NCBI GenBank assembly: GCA_012842935.1
Contig: DUSC01000281.1
Coordinates: 1 to 52,217, forward strand
DNA length: 52,217 nt
Source of the DNA: Hyphomicrobiales bacterium
GTDB lineage: Bacteria > Pseudomonadota > Alphaproteobacteria > Rhizobiales > Rhizobiaceae
Direction: 5' to 3'
Every line of letters starts with the position of its first letter. Within the stretch, counting starts at the first letter, position 1. A model generated the notes under the pieces. That model was given only the letters and a program-made list of their open reading frames with translations, searched no databases and was not told the origin of the DNA. Positions 34,062 through 46,030 of the stretch are shown here, piece by piece. The position numbers and the translations under genes are program-made.

Positions 34062-36782
34062 ATGGCGAGCAGCGAGCTGTCCCCGCCGGCAGCGGCCGGT
34101 TTTCACCACCGGTCAGTCGAAGCGGTCCTCGATCAGTTCGACGCAACACCTGCGGGCTTGAGTTCGCAGGAAGCCGCCGCGCGGCTGGCCCGCCACGGCC
34201 CCAACCGTCTGCCGGCGCCGCCGCGGCGGCATCCGGTGCTGCGTTTCCTCGCCCATTTCAACAACATCCTGATCTACGTCCTGCTCGCGTCGGCGGCGAT
34301 CACGCTCGCTCTCGACCATCTCGTCGACACGCTCGTCATCCTGGCGGTGGTCGTCGCCAACGCGGTCATCGGCTTCATCCAGGAAGGCAAGGCCGAAAAG
34401 GCGATGGACTCGATCCGGCGCATGCTGGCGCCGCAGGCCGCCGTGCTGCGCGACGGCAGGCGGGCGAGCGTCGACGGCGAGCTGCTCGTGCCGGGCGACG
34501 TCGTCGTGCTCGAGGCGGGCGACAAGGTGCCGGCCGACCTGCGCCTCGTCCAGGCAACGGGCCTGCAGATCCAGGAGGCCATGCTGACCGGGGAATCGGT
34601 CCCGGTCGAGAAGCATCCCGAACCGGTGGCCGAAACCGCGCCGTTGGGTGACCGCTCCTCCATGGCGTTCAGCGGCACGCTGGTGACCAGCGGCACGGGG
34701 CGCGGCGTCGTAGTTGCCACAGGCCCGTCGTCCGAACTCGGTCGCATCAGCGGCATGCTCGCCGACGTCGAGGTACTGACGACGCCGCTGGTGCGACAGA
34801 TGGATACCTTCGCCCGCTGGCTGACGCTGCTCATCCTGCTGATTGCCGGCGTTCTCCTCGTCTTCGGCTACTTCGTCGAGCATTTCGACTTCGTCGACGT
34901 GTTCCTGGCCGTTGTCGGCCTGTCGGTCGCCGCGATCCCGGAAGGCCTGCCTGCGGTGCTCACCATCACGCTCGCGGTCGGCGTCCAGGCCATGGCGCGG
35001 CGCAACGCCATCGTGCGCCGCCTGCCGGCGATCGAAACGCTGGGATCAGTCTCCGTCATCTGCACCGACAAGACGGGCACGCTGACGCGCAACGAGATGA
35101 TGGTGTCGTCGGTTGCCGTCGACCGGCACCTCTTCTTCCTCGAGGGCGAGGGCTACGAACCCGCCGGCGCCATCAGGCTCGACGAATCCGTGGTCGACGG
35201 ACGCGACCACGTGCTGCTCGAGGAACTCGCCCGCGCAGCAGCCCTGTGCAACGACGCCGCGCTGCGCCTCCACGAAGGCGTGTGGACCGTCGAGGGCGAT
35301 CCGATGGAGGGGGCGCTGCTGGCTTTCTCGGGCAAGGTGGGGCTCGACCTCCATGTCGACGCGTCGGGCTGGATGCGCACGCATGCCATCCCGTTCGACG
35401 CCCGCCATCGGTTCATGGCGACGCTTCACCACGACCACTCGGGCCGCGCCACGGTCTTCGTCAAGGGCGCGCCGGAGAGGCTGCTGGCGATGTGCACGGC
35501 GCAACGGACGGCCGCGGGCGGCAGCGAGCCGCTCGACTCGGCCTACTGGCACCGCAAGGCGGATGAGATCGCCGCGCAGGGACAGCGCGTCCTCGCCTTC
35601 GCCACCAGGAGCGTCGACCCCTCGCAGACGGTCCTGGCGTTCGCCGACGTCGAGCGCGAACTGGTCCTGGTCGGTCTGGTCGGCCTGATCGACCCGCCGC
35701 GGCCGGAGGCGATCACCGCGGTCGCCGAGTGCCGGCAGGCGGGTATCCGGGTGAAGATGATCACCGGCGACCATGCCGGGACCGCATCGGCCATTGGGCG
35801 CCAGATCGGCCTGGAGAATCCCGACGCCGTGCTTACCGGCGCCGACCTCGACGAAATGGACGACGCCGAACTGGCGACGGCGGTGCTCGACACGGACGTT
35901 TTCGCCCGTACCAGCCCGGAAGACAAGTTGCGCCTCGTCATGGCGCTGCAGGCGCACCGCCTGACGGTGGCGATGACGGGCGATGGCGTCAACGACGCGC
36001 CGGCCCTGAAGCGCGCCGACGCCGGCATCGCCATGGGCCGCAAGGGCAGCGAAGCAGCGAAGGAGGCCGCCGAAATCGTGCTCGCCGACGACAACTTTGC
36101 CTCGATCGCGGCGGCCGTGCGCGAGGGAAGGACCGTCTACGACAACATCAAGAAGGTCATCAGCTGGACGCTGCCGACCAATGCCGGAGAGGCCATCGCC
36201 ATCATCGTCGCGCTGCTGTTCGGGCTAACCCTGCCGATCAGCGCCATCCAGATCCTGTGGATCAACCTCGTGACATCAACCACGCTCGGCATCGCGCTCG
36301 CCTTCGAGCCGACGGAGGACGACACGATGCGTCGCCCGCCGCGGCCGCGCAACGAGCCGTTGCTGACCGGGCATCTCGCCTGGCACGTGCTGCTTGTTTC
36401 GCTGCTCTTTCTTGGCGCCGTCTTCGGCATCTTCCTCTACGCACTCGACCGCGGCTACTCGCTGGAACTGGCACGCACCATGACGACGAACATGGTCGTG
36501 GTTCTGGAAATCTTCCACCTGTTCTTCATCCGCAACATCTACGGAACGTCGCTGACCTGGAAGGCGGTCAGGGGGACGAAGGTGGTGTGGGCGACGGTGG
36601 TCACGATCACGGCGGCGCAGTTCGCCTTCACTTACGTGCCCCTGATGCAGGGCGTCTTCGCCACCGAACCGGTTCGCTTCCTCGACGGACTTCTGATCGT
36701 CGGCGCCGGCGTGGTGTTCTTCGCCATCATAGAGATCGAGAAGCAGCTCAGGCTTACCTTCCGGCGCGTGCAGGCCGGCTGA
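34062..36782 (+). CDS. P-type cation-transporting ATPase (P2-type, CtpF/Ca-ATPase-like)
   Basis: The 906-aa pump has an N-terminal cation-ATPase domain (about 15-80), the actuator TGES motif in EAMLTGESVPVEK, and the membrane-helix-4 motif AAIPEGLPAV with Glu294. The phosphorylated Asp336 is in DKTGTLT, followed by KGAPERLL, MITGDHAGTA and MTGDGVNDAPALKRAD. Helix 6 reads WINLVTSTTLGIALAFEP. The Asp of the Ca-ATPase NLVTD motif is Ser here, while the LAFEP ending resembles the CtpF-like branch, so the transported ion is uncertain. The ATG at 34062 (GAGG upstream) was preferred to 34017. It appears to be a single-gene unit with an AT-richer leader at 33889-34061. Confidence 0.88.
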   Translation: MASSELSPPAAAGFHHRSVEAVLDQFDATPAGLSSQEAAARLARHGPNRLPAPPRRHPVLRFLAHFNNILIYVLLASAAITLALDHLVDTLVILAVVVANAVIGFIQEGKAEKAMDSIRRMLAPQAAVLRDGRRASVDGELLVPGDVVVLEAGDKVPADLRLVQATGLQIQEAMLTGESVPVEKHPEPVAETAPLGDRSSMAFSGTLVTSGTGRGVVVATGPSSELGRISGMLADVEVLTTPLVRQMDTFARWLTLLILLIAGVLLVFGYFVEHFDFVDVFLAVVGLSVAAIPEGLPAVLTITLAVGVQAMARRNAIVRRLPAIETLGSVSVICTDKTGTLTRNEMMVSSVAVDRHLFFLEGEGYEPAGAIRLDESVVDGRDHVLLEELARAAALCNDAALRLHEGVWTVEGDPMEGALLAFSGKVGLDLHVDASGWMRTHAIPFDARHRFMATLHHDHSGRATVFVKGAPERLLAMCTAQRTAAGGSEPLDSAYWHRKADEIAAQGQRVLAFATRSVDPSQTVLAFADVERELVLVGLVGLIDPPRPEAITAVAECRQAGIRVKMITGDHAGTASAIGRQIGLENPDAVLTGADLDEMDDAELATAVLDTDVFARTSPEDKLRLVMALQAHRLTVAMTGDGVNDAPALKRADAGIAMGRKGSEAAKEAAEIVLADDNFASIAAAVREGRTVYDNIKKVISWTLPTNAGEAIAIIVALLFGLTLPISAIQILWINLVTSTTLGIALAFEPTEDDTMRRPPRPRNEPLLTGHLAWHVLLVSLLFLGAVFGIFLYALDRGYSLELARTMTTNMVVVLEIFHLFFIRNIYGTSLTWKAVRGTKVVWATVVTITAAQFAFTYVPLMQGVFATEPVRFLDGLLIVGAGVVFFAIIEIEKQLRLTFRRVQAG

Positions 36783-36807
36783 GCGCGTTCGATCCTCAAG
36801 GCGCGCG

Positions 36808-38895
36808 TCAGCGCCACATGTTGCGCATCTTCTGGCGCAGATCGACAACCGGAGCGGCGGGCGACGGCGCCGTCCCGTCCTGCCATTTCGACAAGGGCCA
36901 TGAGATCTGCTCGAAATGCGGCAACATGCGGTCAGTGACGAAGCGCGTGCGCGAGGCGTAGACGTGGCGGTCGCCGCGCGCTGCCTGTCCGTGCACGTAA
37001 AAGCGCTGCGGCACGATCAGGTCGAGCGAATCCTTCGCCCGCGTCATGGCCACATAGAGCAGCCGGCGCTCTTCCTCGAGTTCGGCGCTCTCGCCGGCGG
37101 CGAGGTCGATCGGGATGCAACCGTCGACGCAGTTGAGCACGAAGACGTTCTTCCATTCCTGGCCCTTTGCCGAATGGATGGTCGAAAGAATCAGGAAATC
37201 CTCGTCGAGATGCGGAGGGCCGGGCCGGTCGCTGGACGCCGCCGGCGGGTCGAGTGTGAGGTCGGTGAGGAAGCGTTCGCGGCTCGGATAGGAGGAGGCG
37301 ATCTGCTCCAACTGGAGCAGGTCGGCGCGGCGCATCGCACTGTCCTCGTGTATTCGTTCGAGATGAGGTTCGTACCAGAGCCGGGTGCGCTCGAGGTCGG
37401 CCGGCCACTTCGCAGCGGAAGAAGTGCGCAGCCCGGCGAACAGGTCGACGAACGCCGGCCAGTCGGCCTCGCTTCTCGGCGGGACGCGGAAGGCCGACAG
37501 GCCGAGCGCGGGATCGAGGGCCGTCGCCATCGCCTCCATCGCCGCGCCCGCGGTCGTCGGCCCGACGCCGGGCATGAGTTGAAGGACGCGGAACCCCGCG
37601 ACGCGGTCGCGCGGGTTCTCGGCGAGGCGCAGCACGGCGAGCACGTCCTTCACGTGAGCCGAATCGAGGAACTTCAGCCCGCCGAACTTGACGAAGGGGA
37701 TGTTGCGCCGCGTCAGTTCGACTTCGAGCGGCCCGCTGTGATGGGCGGCGCGGAAGAGAACGGCCTGCGCTTTCAGCGCCGTGCCCGCCTCGCGCTCCTC
37801 CAGCACCCGGTCGCAGACGTAATTTGCCTGGCCGGCGTCGTCGCGCACGGCGACGAGGCGCGGTCTGGCGGAAGAACGCCGGTCGCTCCAGAGGTTCTTG
37901 GCGAAACGCTCGGGCGCTTCGCCGATGACGGCGTTGGCGGCGGCGAGGATCGTTTCCGTCGAGCGGTAGTTGCGGTCGAGCGTGACGATGCCGGCGGGCG
38001 GCGAAAACAGCGCCGGGAAGTCGAGGATGTTGCGCACGTCCGCGGCGCGGAACGAATAGATCGACTGGGCGTCGTCGCCGACCACGGTCAGCCCGCGCCC
38101 GTCCGGCTTCAGCGCGGTGAGGATCGACGCCTGCAGCCGGTTGGTGTCCTGGTATTCGTCGACCAGGATGTGGTCGAAGCGCCCGCCCATCGCCGCGGCG
38201 AGCGCCGGCTCGGCGGCCATCTGCGCCCAGTAGAGCAGCAGGTCGTCGAAATCGAGCACGTTATCGGCCTGCTTGGCTTCGACATAGGCCGCAAACAGCC
38301 CGCGCAATTCGTCCGCCCACCCGGTGCACCAGGGGAAGGCCTTTCCCAGGACCTCGTCGAGCGGCTCTTGCGAATTGACCGTGCGCGAATAGATGGCAAG
38401 GCAGGTGCCCTTCGCCGGGAACCGGGCCTCCGTCTTCGACAGGCCGCGTTCGTGGCGCACGAGGTTCATCAGGTCGGCCGAGTCCTCGCGGTCGTGGATG
38501 GTGAAGGCCGGGTCGAGGCCGATCTCGGCGGCATGTTCGCGCAAAAGTCGGGCGCCGACCGAATGGAAGGTGCCCGCCCAGTCGAGCCCGCCGGCGAGCG
38601 CGACGGCCTTCTCGCCCATCACTTCGCCTGCGATGCGTTCGACGCGGCGGGTCATCTCGGCGGCAGCGCGGCGCGAAAACGTCATCAGCAGGATGCGCCG
38701 CGGGTCGGCGCCGGCGACGATCAGGTGGGCGACGCGATGGGCGAGCGTGTTGGTCTTGCCGGAGCCGGCGCCTGCGATGACCAGCAGCGGCCCGGAGACC
38801 GCGCCGCCGCCGTACTCCACTGCGGCGCGCTGCGCCGGGTTCAGCCGGTCGAGATAGCTTGGCTGGGCGGTCGAATCAGGCGCGGCGACATCCAT
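36808..38895 (-). CDS. UvrD/PcrA/Rep-type superfamily I DNA helicase
   Basis: The 695-aa protein is a 3'-5' superfamily I helicase. Motifs in order are the Q-motif LNPAQRAAV, Walker A AGAGSGKT (41-48), motif Ia [11 protein letters not shown], Walker [11 protein letters not shown], motif [18 protein letters not shown], motif [10 protein letters not shown], motif [14 protein letters not shown] and motif [20 protein letters not shown]. It likely acts in DNA repair or replication restart. It is slightly shorter than E. coli UvrD and lacks the long basic C-terminal tail. It converges on the P-type ATPase gene with a 25-bp gap. Confidence 0.92.
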   Translation of the reverse strand: MDVAAPDSTAQPSYLDRLNPAQRAAVEYGGGAVSGPLLVIAGAGSGKTNTLAHRVAHLIVAGADPRRILLMTFSRRAAAEMTRRVERIAGEVMGEKAVALAGGLDWAGTFHSVGARLLREHAAEIGLDPAFTIHDREDSADLMNLVRHERGLSKTEARFPAKGTCLAIYSRTVNSQEPLDEVLGKAFPWCTGWADELRGLFAAYVEAKQADNVLDFDDLLLYWAQMAAEPALAAAMGGRFDHILVDEYQDTNRLQASILTALKPDGRGLTVVGDDAQSIYSFRAADVRNILDFPALFSPPAGIVTLDRNYRSTETILAAANAVIGEAPERFAKNLWSDRRSSARPRLVAVRDDAGQANYVCDRVLEEREAGTALKAQAVLFRAAHHSGPLEVELTRRNIPFVKFGGLKFLDSAHVKDVLAVLRLAENPRDRVAGFRVLQLMPGVGPTTAGAAMEAMATALDPALGLSAFRVPPRSEADWPAFVDLFAGLRTSSAAKWPADLERTRLWYEPHLERIHEDSAMRRADLLQLEQIASSYPSRERFLTDLTLDPPAASSDRPGPPHLDEDFLILSTIHSAKGQEWKNVFVLNCVDGCIPIDLAAGESAELEEERRLLYVAMTRAKDSLDLIVPQRFYVHGQAARGDRHVYASRTRFVTDRMLPHFEQISWPLSKWQDGTAPSPAAPVVDLRQKMRNMWR

Positions 38896-38931
38896 GGCGC
38901 CGCATGAAGCATCGTTTCCGTTTCGTTCGCA

Positions 38932-38953
38932 ACGGCGGCTTGCGAGCCGCCGT
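38932..38953. terminator. Strong hairpin at the 3' end of the second GMC oxidoreductase gene
   Basis: ACGGCGGCT at 38932-38940 and AGCCGCCGT at 38945-38953 form a perfect 9-bp stem with a TGCG tetraloop. It overlaps the last base of the GMC stop codon and lies before the same-strand helicase gene. It likely terminates or attenuates GMC transcription, although no U-run follows. Confidence 0.55.
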
Positions 38954-40554
38954 CAGGCGGAGCGGATCATGTCGGCGGCCTTTTCCGCGATCATGATCGT
39001 CGGCGCGTTGGTGTTGCCGCCGATGAGGGTGGGCATGACCGAGGCGTCGACGACGCGCAGGCCTTCCATGCCGCGGACGCGCAACTGCGGATCGACGACG
39101 GCCATGTCGTCCTTGCCCATGCGGCACGTGCCGACCGGATGGTAGATGGTGTCGGCGCGGGCCCTGATGTGCGACATGATCTCGCTGTCGCTGTCGCCGA
39201 GCGGATAGATCGGGCGGTCGCGATACTTCGCCAGCGCAGGCGCCTCGAGGATGGAACGCATCATCCGGGTGCCTTTGAGCAGCAGTTTCGCGTCGCGTTC
39301 GTCCGAGAGGAAGCGCGGGTCGATCTGCGGGTCGGCCATCGGATCGGCGCTCGACAGCCGCACCTCGCCGCGTGAATGGGGCCTCAGCACGCAGACATGG
39401 CAGGAGAAGCCGAAGCCGTGCCGGAGCTTGCGGCCATGGTCCTCTACCACGGCCACGACGAAATGGAGCTGCAGGTCGGGCCGCTCCAGTCCGGGGTCGG
39501 ACTTGATGAACGCGGCGCCCTCGGCATAGGGCGTCGACAACAGCCCGGTTCCGTCCTTCGCCCACCGGACCATGTGGCGCATCAGGCCTAGACCGGCGCG
39601 CAGGCCGATACCGACCATGTCGGTATCCTTCGACCGCCAACCGATTATGAAGTCGAGATGGTCCTGGAGATTGCGGCCGACGCCGGGCAACTCGTGTACG
39701 ACGGGAATCGAATGCCGGCGCAGTTCGTCGGCGGGGCCGATGCCGGAGAGGAGCAAGAGCTGCGGCGAGTTGAAGGCGCCACCGCAGAGGATCACCTCTC
39801 GGCGGGCAGAGACGGTCTCGTCGCGTCCTTTGCGGCGGAAGCGCACGCCCTTCGCCCTGCGGCCGTCGAGCATGAGACCGGTGGCGCGGGCGCGGGTGAG
39901 TACGGTGAGATTCGGCCGGTCCATGACCGGGTGAAGGTAGGCGGCGGCTGCCGAGCAGCGTTCGCCGTTCTTCGGCCCGCCCCAGAACTGCGTCACCTGA
40001 TAGAGGCCGGCACCCTCCTGCTCCGGTCCGTTGAAGTCGTCGTTGAAGCGGATCTGGTTTTCGGCGCAGGCCTCGATGAATGCTTTCGTGATCGGCCGCG
40101 GGCTGCGTTGGTCGCAGACCTTCAGCGGCCCGCTGCCGCCGTGCAGCGGCCCGTCGCCGCGCTCGTTGCCCTCCGAGCGGAGAAAGTAGGGGAGCACGCC
40201 GTTCCACGCCCAGCCGTCGGCGCCCTGGGCCGCCCAGTCGTCGTAGTCGCTGCGGTGGCCGCGGATATAGAGCATGGCGTTGATGGCGCTCGAGCCGCCG
40301 AGCGCGCGGCCCCGGGGCTGGTAGCCGCGGCGACCGCCGAGCCCCTGCTGCGGAACGGTGTGGTAGGCCCAGTTGTTGATCTTGCCCCAGCCGGGCAGCA
40401 TGCCGACGATGCCGAAAGGCACGCGGACGAGAAGGTCGCGGCCTTCGCCGCCCGCCTCGATCAGGCAGACTGTGATCTTCGGATCTTCGCTCAGTCGCGA
40501 TGCCAGCGTCGCGCCCGCCGACCCGCCGCCGACGATCACATAATCGTATTCCAT
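38953..40554 (-). CDS. GMC-family FAD-dependent oxidoreductase (choline/alcohol dehydrogenase-like)
   Basis: The 533-aa flavoprotein begins [20 protein letters not shown]. It has GMC segments [17 protein letters not shown] (signature 1), [19 protein letters not shown] (signature 2), [11 protein letters not shown] and [19 protein letters not shown] with the active-site His and Asn. It resembles the first GMC protein (23620-25251) in architecture, but the two are clearly diverged and have different neighbours. The start at 40554 follows a G-rich GGGGGGAACC. It is divergent from the hut operon, so the intergenic region may hold promoters for both. The substrate is unknown. Confidence 0.88.
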   Translation of the reverse strand: MEYDYVIVGGGSAGATLASRLSEDPKITVCLIEAGGEGRDLLVRVPFGIVGMLPGWGKINNWAYHTVPQQGLGGRRGYQPRGRALGGSSAINAMLYIRGHRSDYDDWAAQGADGWAWNGVLPYFLRSEGNERGDGPLHGGSGPLKVCDQRSPRPITKAFIEACAENQIRFNDDFNGPEQEGAGLYQVTQFWGGPKNGERCSAAAAYLHPVMDRPNLTVLTRARATGLMLDGRRAKGVRFRRKGRDETVSARREVILCGGAFNSPQLLLLSGIGPADELRRHSIPVVHELPGVGRNLQDHLDFIIGWRSKDTDMVGIGLRAGLGLMRHMVRWAKDGTGLLSTPYAEGAAFIKSDPGLERPDLQLHFVVAVVEDHGRKLRHGFGFSCHVCVLRPHSRGEVRLSSADPMADPQIDPRFLSDERDAKLLLKGTRMMRSILEAPALAKYRDRPIYPLGDSDSEIMSHIRARADTIYHPVGTCRMGKDDMAVVDPQLRVRGMEGLRVVDASVMPTLIGGNTNAPTIMIAEKAADMIRSA

Positions 40555-40654
40555 GGTTCCCCCCCGGACGTCTGCGCGCCTCACGCAACTCTAAGCACGG
40601 CGGCAAGTGATTTTCCAGCGCGTGCGGGGTAGCGAGGCTTGCGCGTTTCGCTAA

Positions 40655-40668
40655 TATGTATATACATA
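40655..40668. promoter_or_regulatory. HutC-type operator in front of hutI
   Basis: TATGTATATACATA is a perfect 14-bp palindrome containing TGTATATACA, the TGTA-N2-TACA form bound by the GntR-family histidine-utilisation repressor HutC. It lies 24 bp before the hutI start, suitably placed to block transcription until urocanate is present. The hutC gene itself is not in the window. Confidence 0.75.
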
Positions 40669-40691
40669 ACACATCGTCTGCCGGAGGAGAG

Positions 40692-41924
40692 ATGGCAAGC
40701 GCCCCTTACGACCATGGCCTTCCGCGCCTTTTCCGCAACGCCCGGCTGGCGACGCTCGCCGCCGGACGGGAGGGGCTGGGCACGGTCGAGCGCGGCGCCG
40801 TCGCCATCGAGGGCAGACGCATCGTCCATGCTGGACCCGAGGCCGACGTACCGCAGGCCTTCGCCGCCCGCGCCGTCACGGTCGACTGCGAGGGGCGCTG
40901 GATCACGCCCGGGCTGATCGACTGCCACACCCACCTCGTCCATGCCGGGAACCGTGCGAACGAATTCGAGATGCGGCTCGACGGCGCCACATACGAGAAG
41001 GTGGCGCGCGCCGGCGGCGGCATCGTTTCGTCGGTCAGGGCGCTGCGCGCAGCGGGCGAGGAGGCGCTGTTCGCGCAATCCCTGCCGCGGCTCGACGCGC
41101 TGATCGCCGAGGGCGTGACGACGGTGGAGATGAAGTCGGGTTACGGACTCGACCTCGACAACGAGCGGAAGTCGCTGCGCGTCGCCCGCCGGCTCGGCGC
41201 GGCGCGGAACGTCACGGTGCGAACGACCTTCCTCGGCGCCCACGCCCTGCCGCCGGAAGCAGGCGGCGACAGCGACGGCTATATCGCGCGCGTCGCGCAC
41301 GAGATGCTCCCGGCGCTCGCCAAGGAAGGCCTGGTCGATGCTGTCGACGGCTTCTGCGAGGGTATCGCGTTCTCGCCGGAGCAGATCGCGCGGGCCTTCG
41401 ACGCTGCGCTGGCGCTTGGAATTCCCGTCAAGTTGCACGCCGACCAGCTCTCCAACCTCGGCGGCGCCGCACTTGCAGCACGCTACGGCGCGCTGTCGGC
41501 CGATCATCTCGAACATGCCGACGAGGCGGGCGCGGCGGCGATGGCAGCAGCCGGCACCGTCGCCGTGATGCTACCCGGCGCCTTCTACTTCATCCGCGAG
41601 ACGAAAGTGCCGCCGGTCGAGCTGTTCCGCCGCCATGGCGTGCCGATGGCGGTGGCGACCGACTGCAATCCCGGCACCGCGCCGCTGACCTCGCTCCTGC
41701 TCGCCATGAACATGGCGGCGACGCTGTTCCGCATGACGGTCGCCGAATGCCTCGCGGGCGCGACGCGCGAGGCGGCGCGCGCGCTCGGCGTGCTTGCCGA
41801 GACGGGCACGCTCGAACCCGGCAAGTGGGCCGATCTCGCCGTCTGGGACATCGAGAGCCCGGCCGAACTTGTCTACCGCATGGGATTCAATCCGCTCCAC
41901 GCCCGCATCTGGAGAGGTCAATGA
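40692..41924 (+). CDS. hutI: Imidazolonepropionase
   Basis: HutI opens the imidazolone ring to give N-formimino-L-glutamate, the third step of histidine degradation. The 410-aa amidohydrolase has the metal motif [12 protein letters not shown] (about residues 77-88), the [13 protein letters not shown] segment, [12 protein letters not shown] with a metal His, and the late ATDCNPGT Asp. The ATG at 40692 follows GGAGGAG and was chosen over 40656, which lies inside the operator palindrome. Its stop overlaps the hutH start (ATGA). Confidence 0.95.
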   Translation: MASAPYDHGLPRLFRNARLATLAAGREGLGTVERGAVAIEGRRIVHAGPEADVPQAFAARAVTVDCEGRWITPGLIDCHTHLVHAGNRANEFEMRLDGATYEKVARAGGGIVSSVRALRAAGEEALFAQSLPRLDALIAEGVTTVEMKSGYGLDLDNERKSLRVARRLGAARNVTVRTTFLGAHALPPEAGGDSDGYIARVAHEMLPALAKEGLVDAVDGFCEGIAFSPEQIARAFDAALALGIPVKLHADQLSNLGGAALAARYGALSADHLEHADEAGAAAMAAAGTVAVMLPGAFYFIRETKVPPVELFRRHGVPMAVATDCNPGTAPLTSLLLAMNMAATLFRMTVAECLAGATREAARALGVLAETGTLEPGKWADLAVWDIESPAELVYRMGFNPLHARIWRGQ

Positions 41925-43456
41925 AGGAGATCACCGTCGTCCCCGGCGCCACGCCGCTTGCCGACTGGCGCGCCATCTACCGCGGTGCCGTGCCGCGGCT
42001 CGATCCGTCCTGTCGCGCGAAGATCGCGGCGAGTGCCGCCGCCGTCGCCGCCATCGTCGCGAAGGGCGATCCGGTCTACGGCATCAATACCGGCTTCGGC
42101 AAGCTGGCCAGCGTGCGCATCCCGGCGGCGGACCTGGAGACGCTCCAGCGCAATATCGTGCTCAGCCACGCCGCCGGTGTCGGCGAGCCGATGCCGGTCG
42201 CGGTGACTCGGCTGATGATGGCGCTGAAGCTGGCGAGCCTCGGCCAAGGCGCATCCGGCGTGCGGCGGGAGACGGTCGACCTGATCGAGGCGATGCTCGC
42301 CAGCGACGTCATCCCGGTCGTGCCCTCGCAGGGTTCGGTCGGCGCCTCGGGCGACCTTGCACCGCTGGCGCACATGGCTGCCGCCATGATCGGCTTCGGC
42401 GAGTGCCACACGCCGCACGGCGTCTTCCCGGCCAAGGTCGCCTTCGTCTCGCACGGTCTGTCGCCGGTGACGCTCGGCCCGAAGGAGGGCCTGGCGCTCC
42501 TCAACGGCACGCAGTTCTCGACAGCCTACGCGCTCGCCGGCCTGTTCGAGGCGGAGGTGCTGTTCCGCTCGGCGCTCGTCGCCGGGGCTCTTTCCACCGA
42601 TGCGGCGAAGGGGTCGGATGCACCGTTCGATCCGCGCATTCACCTGCTGCGACGCCATCGGGGCCAGATCGAGACGGCGGATGCGCTTCGCGCGCTGATG
42701 GCGGAAAGCGCCATCCGCGAATCCCACCGCCTCGGCGACGAGCGCGTCCAGGATCCCTACTGTCTGCGCTGCCAGCCGCAGGTGATGGGTGCTGCGCTTG
42801 ACGTCCTGCGCAAGGCCGCCGACATGCTCGCCACCGAGGCCAACGCCGTCACCGACAACCCGCTGGTCTTCGCCGAGGACGGTTCGGCGCTGTCGGGCGG
42901 CAATTTCCACGCCGAACCGGTCGCGTTCGCCGCCGACATGATCGCGCTGGCGGTATGCGAGATCGGCTCGCTTGCCGAGCGGCGCATCGCCATGCTCGTC
43001 GATCCCGCACTATCGGGCTTGCCGGCCTTCCTGACACCGAAGCCGGGGCTGAATTCGGGCTTCATGATCCCTCAGGTGACGGCCGCCGCGCTGGTTTCGG
43101 AGAACAAGCAGAAGGCCTATCCGGCGAGCGTCGATTCGATCCCGACCTCGGCCAACCAGGAAGATCACGTGTCGATGGCCGCCCACGGAGCGCGCCGCCT
43201 CGGCGGCATGGTGGCCAACGCCGCCGCCGTCATCGCCATCGAGCTGCTCGCCGCGGCGCAGGGCTGCGACTTCCACGCGCCGCTTTCGACCAGCGCACCG
43301 CTGGAGGCGGTGCGCAGGCTCCTTCGCGCCCAGGTGCCGCACCTCGACGATGATCGGCACTTCCACCCCGACATCGAAAAGGCGATCGCGCTGGTATCGT
43401 CGGGCAAGGTCGCCGACGCCGCTTCGGGCGTCGCGTTGCCGGAGGTCTGCGCATGA
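41921..43456 (+). CDS. hutH: Histidine ammonia-lyase
   Basis: HutH deaminates histidine to urocanate, the first step of the pathway. The 511-aa product contains the A142-S143-G144 triad ([14 protein letters not shown]) that cyclises to the MIO electrophile, at the same residue number as in the P. putida enzyme. Tyr53 lies in YGINTGFG, and the other conserved active-site stretches [16 protein letters not shown] and [15 protein letters not shown] are intact. It overlaps hutI and hutG by 4 bp each. Confidence 0.97.
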   Translation: MKEITVVPGATPLADWRAIYRGAVPRLDPSCRAKIAASAAAVAAIVAKGDPVYGINTGFGKLASVRIPAADLETLQRNIVLSHAAGVGEPMPVAVTRLMMALKLASLGQGASGVRRETVDLIEAMLASDVIPVVPSQGSVGASGDLAPLAHMAAAMIGFGECHTPHGVFPAKVAFVSHGLSPVTLGPKEGLALLNGTQFSTAYALAGLFEAEVLFRSALVAGALSTDAAKGSDAPFDPRIHLLRRHRGQIETADALRALMAESAIRESHRLGDERVQDPYCLRCQPQVMGAALDVLRKAADMLATEANAVTDNPLVFAEDGSALSGGNFHAEPVAFAADMIALAVCEIGSLAERRIAMLVDPALSGLPAFLTPKPGLNSGFMIPQVTAAALVSENKQKAYPASVDSIPTSANQEDHVSMAAHGARRLGGMVANAAAVIAIELLAAAQGCDFHAPLSTSAPLEAVRRLLRAQVPHLDDDRHFHPDIEKAIALVSSGKVADAASGVALPEVCA

Positions 43457-44268
43457 CCGCGCCCTGGCTCACCGTAACGCGCGGCGAGGCGCCCCTCGTC
43501 CTGTCGATCCCGCACACCGGCACCGAGCTCGCCGGGCTGGAAGACCGCTTCGCCTCGGCATGGCTGGCGCGCCGCGATACCGACTGGTGGATCGAGCGGC
43601 TCTACGATTTCGCCGCCGGCCTCGGCGCCACGGTCGTCCGCACCGCGATCTCACGTTCGGTCATCGACGTCAACCGCGATCCGTCCGGCGCTTCGCTCTA
43701 CCCGGGCCAGACGACGACCGGCCTTTGCCCAACGGAAACCTTCGACGGCGATCCGCTCTACAAGCCCGGACAGGAGCCGTCGGCGGACGAGATCCGGCAG
43801 CGGATCGAAAGCTTCTTCGAACCCTATCACACGGCCCTCCGAATCGAGCTGGCGCGGCTGCGCGTCGATCATGCGAAGGTCGTCCTCTACGACTGCCACT
43901 CGATCCGCTCGGTGCTGCCGCGCCTGTTCGAGGGCACATTGCCGGTCTTCAACCTCGGCACCAACGACGGCCGGAGCGCCGACCTCGATCTGCAGGGCCG
44001 CGTCTCCGACATCCTTGCCAGGACCGGCGAGAGCTGGGTGGTCGACGGCCGCTTCAAGGGCGGCTGGATCACGCGCGAACACGGCCGGCCGGAAGAGGGC
44101 GTGCACGCGCTGCAGATGGAGCTCGCCAACCGCGGCTACCTCGCCGAGCCCGACGGCAGGGGCACGCCGGAGAACTGGCCGGTTCCCTACGATCCCGAAT
44201 ACACCCGGCCGATCCGGGCGACGCTGACCGAAATCCTCAAGACCGCGCTGCACTGGGCGATGACCTGA
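43453..44268 (+). CDS. hutG: N-formylglutamate amidohydrolase
   Basis: HutG hydrolyses N-formylglutamate to formate and glutamate, ending the five-step hut route. The 271-aa product has the family segments [39 protein letters not shown] and [11 protein letters not shown], which include the likely Zn-binding residues. Its presence implies that N-formiminoglutamate is first deaminated by HutF, which is not encoded in this window. It overlaps hutH by 4 bp; hutU follows after 28 bp. Confidence 0.93.
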   Translation: MTAPWLTVTRGEAPLVLSIPHTGTELAGLEDRFASAWLARRDTDWWIERLYDFAAGLGATVVRTAISRSVIDVNRDPSGASLYPGQTTTGLCPTETFDGDPLYKPGQEPSADEIRQRIESFFEPYHTALRIELARLRVDHAKVVLYDCHSIRSVLPRLFEGTLPVFNLGTNDGRSADLDLQGRVSDILARTGESWVVDGRFKGGWITREHGRPEEGVHALQMELANRGYLAEPDGRGTPENWPVPYDPEYTRPIRATLTEILKTALHWAMT

Positions 44269-44296
44269 TTCTGCGCCCGTTTCCGGAGTTTCTTCC

Positions 44297-45985
44297 ATGA
44301 CCATGAACGCTCGCATCGACAACGCACGCACCATCCGCGCCGCCACCGGTACCGAGATCACGGCAAAGAGCTGGCTCACCGAGGCGCCGCTCAGGATGCT
44401 GATGAACAATCTCGACCCGGACGTCGCCGAGAACCCCCACGAACTCGTCGTCTACGGCGGCATTGGCCGCGCCGCGCGCACTTGGAACGATTTCGACCGC
44501 ATCGTCGCGGCACTCCGCAACCTGGAGGCCGACGAGACCCTGCTCGTCCAGTCGGGCAAGCCGGTCGGCGTGTTCCGCACCCATGCGGATGCGCCGCGCG
44601 TGCTCATCGCCAACTCCAACCTCGTGCCGCACTGGGCGACCTGGGCACACTTCAACGAACTCGACCGCAAGGGGCTTGCCATGTACGGCCAGATGACGGC
44701 CGGCTCGTGGATCTACATCGGCACGCAGGGCATCGTGCAGGGTACCTACGAGACCTTCGCCGAGGCCGGCCGTCAGCATTATGGCGGAAACCTCACCGGC
44801 AGGTGGATCCTGACCGGCGGGCTCGGCGGCATGGGTGGCGCGCAGCCGCTGGCTGCCGTCTTCGCCGGGGCCTGCTGCCTGGCCGTCGAGTGCGACGAAA
44901 CCCGCATCGATTTCCGTATCCGTACCCGCTACCTCGACGAGAAGGCGCTGACGCTCGACGAGGCGCTGGCAAAGATCGAGCGTTGGACGAAGGCGGGCGA
45001 GGCGAAGTCGGTCGGCCTGCTCGGCAATGCCGCCGAAGTCTTCCCGGAACTGGTTCGGCGCATGAAGGCCGGAGGCCCGCGTCCCGACATCGTCACCGAC
45101 CAGACATCGGCGCACGACCCGATCAACGGCTACCTGCCGCTCGGCTGGTCGGTCGCCGAATGGCGGGAAAAACGCGAGCGCGATCCCAGGTCGGTCGAAA
45201 AGGCTGCCCGCTCGTCGATGAGGATCCACGTCGCCGCGATGGTCGATTTCTGGAATGCCGGCGTGCCGACGCTCGACTACGGCAACAACATCCGACAGGT
45301 CGCCAGAGAGGAGGGGCTGGAGAACGCCTTCGCCTTCCCCGGCTTCGTCCCGGCCTATATCCGGCCGCTGTTCTGCCGAGGCATCGGCCCGTTCCGCTGG
45401 GCGGCGCTTTCGGGCGACCCGGAAGACATCCGGAAGACCGATGCGAGGATGAAGGAACTCTTTCCGCAGAACGAGCACCTGCACCGCTGGCTCGACATGG
45501 CGCAGGAACGCATCGCCTTCCAGGGCCTGCCGGCACGCATCTGCTGGATCGGCCTCGGCGACCGTCACAAGGCCGGCCTCGCCTTCAACGAGATGGTGGC
45601 GACGGGCGAGCTGAAGGCGCCGATCGTGATCGGCCGCGACCATCTCGATTCCGGCTCGGTCGCATCGCCGAACCGCGAAACCGAGGCGATGAAGGACGGT
45701 TCCGACGCCGTCTCCGACTGGCCGCTGCTCAACGCGCTGCTCAATTGCGCCTCCGGCGCGACCTGGGTGTCGCTGCATCATGGCGGCGGCGTCGGCATGG
45801 GCTTTTCCCAGCATTCCGGCATGGTGGTCGTCTGCGACGGCACGGCCGAGGCGGCCAGGCGCGTCGAACGCGTACTGTGGAACGATCCGGCGACGGGCGT
45901 CATGCGCCATGCGGATGCCGGCTACGACATCGCTATCGACTGCGCCCGCGAGCACGGGCTGAACCTGCCGGGGATCCTTGGCTAG
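44297..45985 (+). CDS. hutU: Urocanate hydratase
   Basis: HutU converts urocanate to imidazolonepropionate with a tightly bound NAD+ electrophile. The 562-aa product has the normal length. It shows [33 protein letters not shown] (the NAD-binding glycine-rich stretch near residue 174), SVLLG-equivalent [13 protein letters not shown], and the active-site Cys region around [19 protein letters not shown]. It lies between hutG and hutD. The gene order I-H-G-U-D is typical of alphaproteobacterial hut clusters. Confidence 0.97.
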   Translation: MTMNARIDNARTIRAATGTEITAKSWLTEAPLRMLMNNLDPDVAENPHELVVYGGIGRAARTWNDFDRIVAALRNLEADETLLVQSGKPVGVFRTHADAPRVLIANSNLVPHWATWAHFNELDRKGLAMYGQMTAGSWIYIGTQGIVQGTYETFAEAGRQHYGGNLTGRWILTGGLGGMGGAQPLAAVFAGACCLAVECDETRIDFRIRTRYLDEKALTLDEALAKIERWTKAGEAKSVGLLGNAAEVFPELVRRMKAGGPRPDIVTDQTSAHDPINGYLPLGWSVAEWREKRERDPRSVEKAARSSMRIHVAAMVDFWNAGVPTLDYGNNIRQVAREEGLENAFAFPGFVPAYIRPLFCRGIGPFRWAALSGDPEDIRKTDARMKELFPQNEHLHRWLDMAQERIAFQGLPARICWIGLGDRHKAGLAFNEMVATGELKAPIVIGRDHLDSGSVASPNRETEAMKDGSDAVSDWPLLNALLNCASGATWVSLHHGGGVGMGFSQHSGMVVVCDGTAEAARRVERVLWNDPATGVMRHADAGYDIAIDCAREHGLNLPGILG

Positions 45986-46030
45986 CGCCCGACGCGTGAA
46001 AACCGCCACGACGGGGGAAGGGGGTGACGG

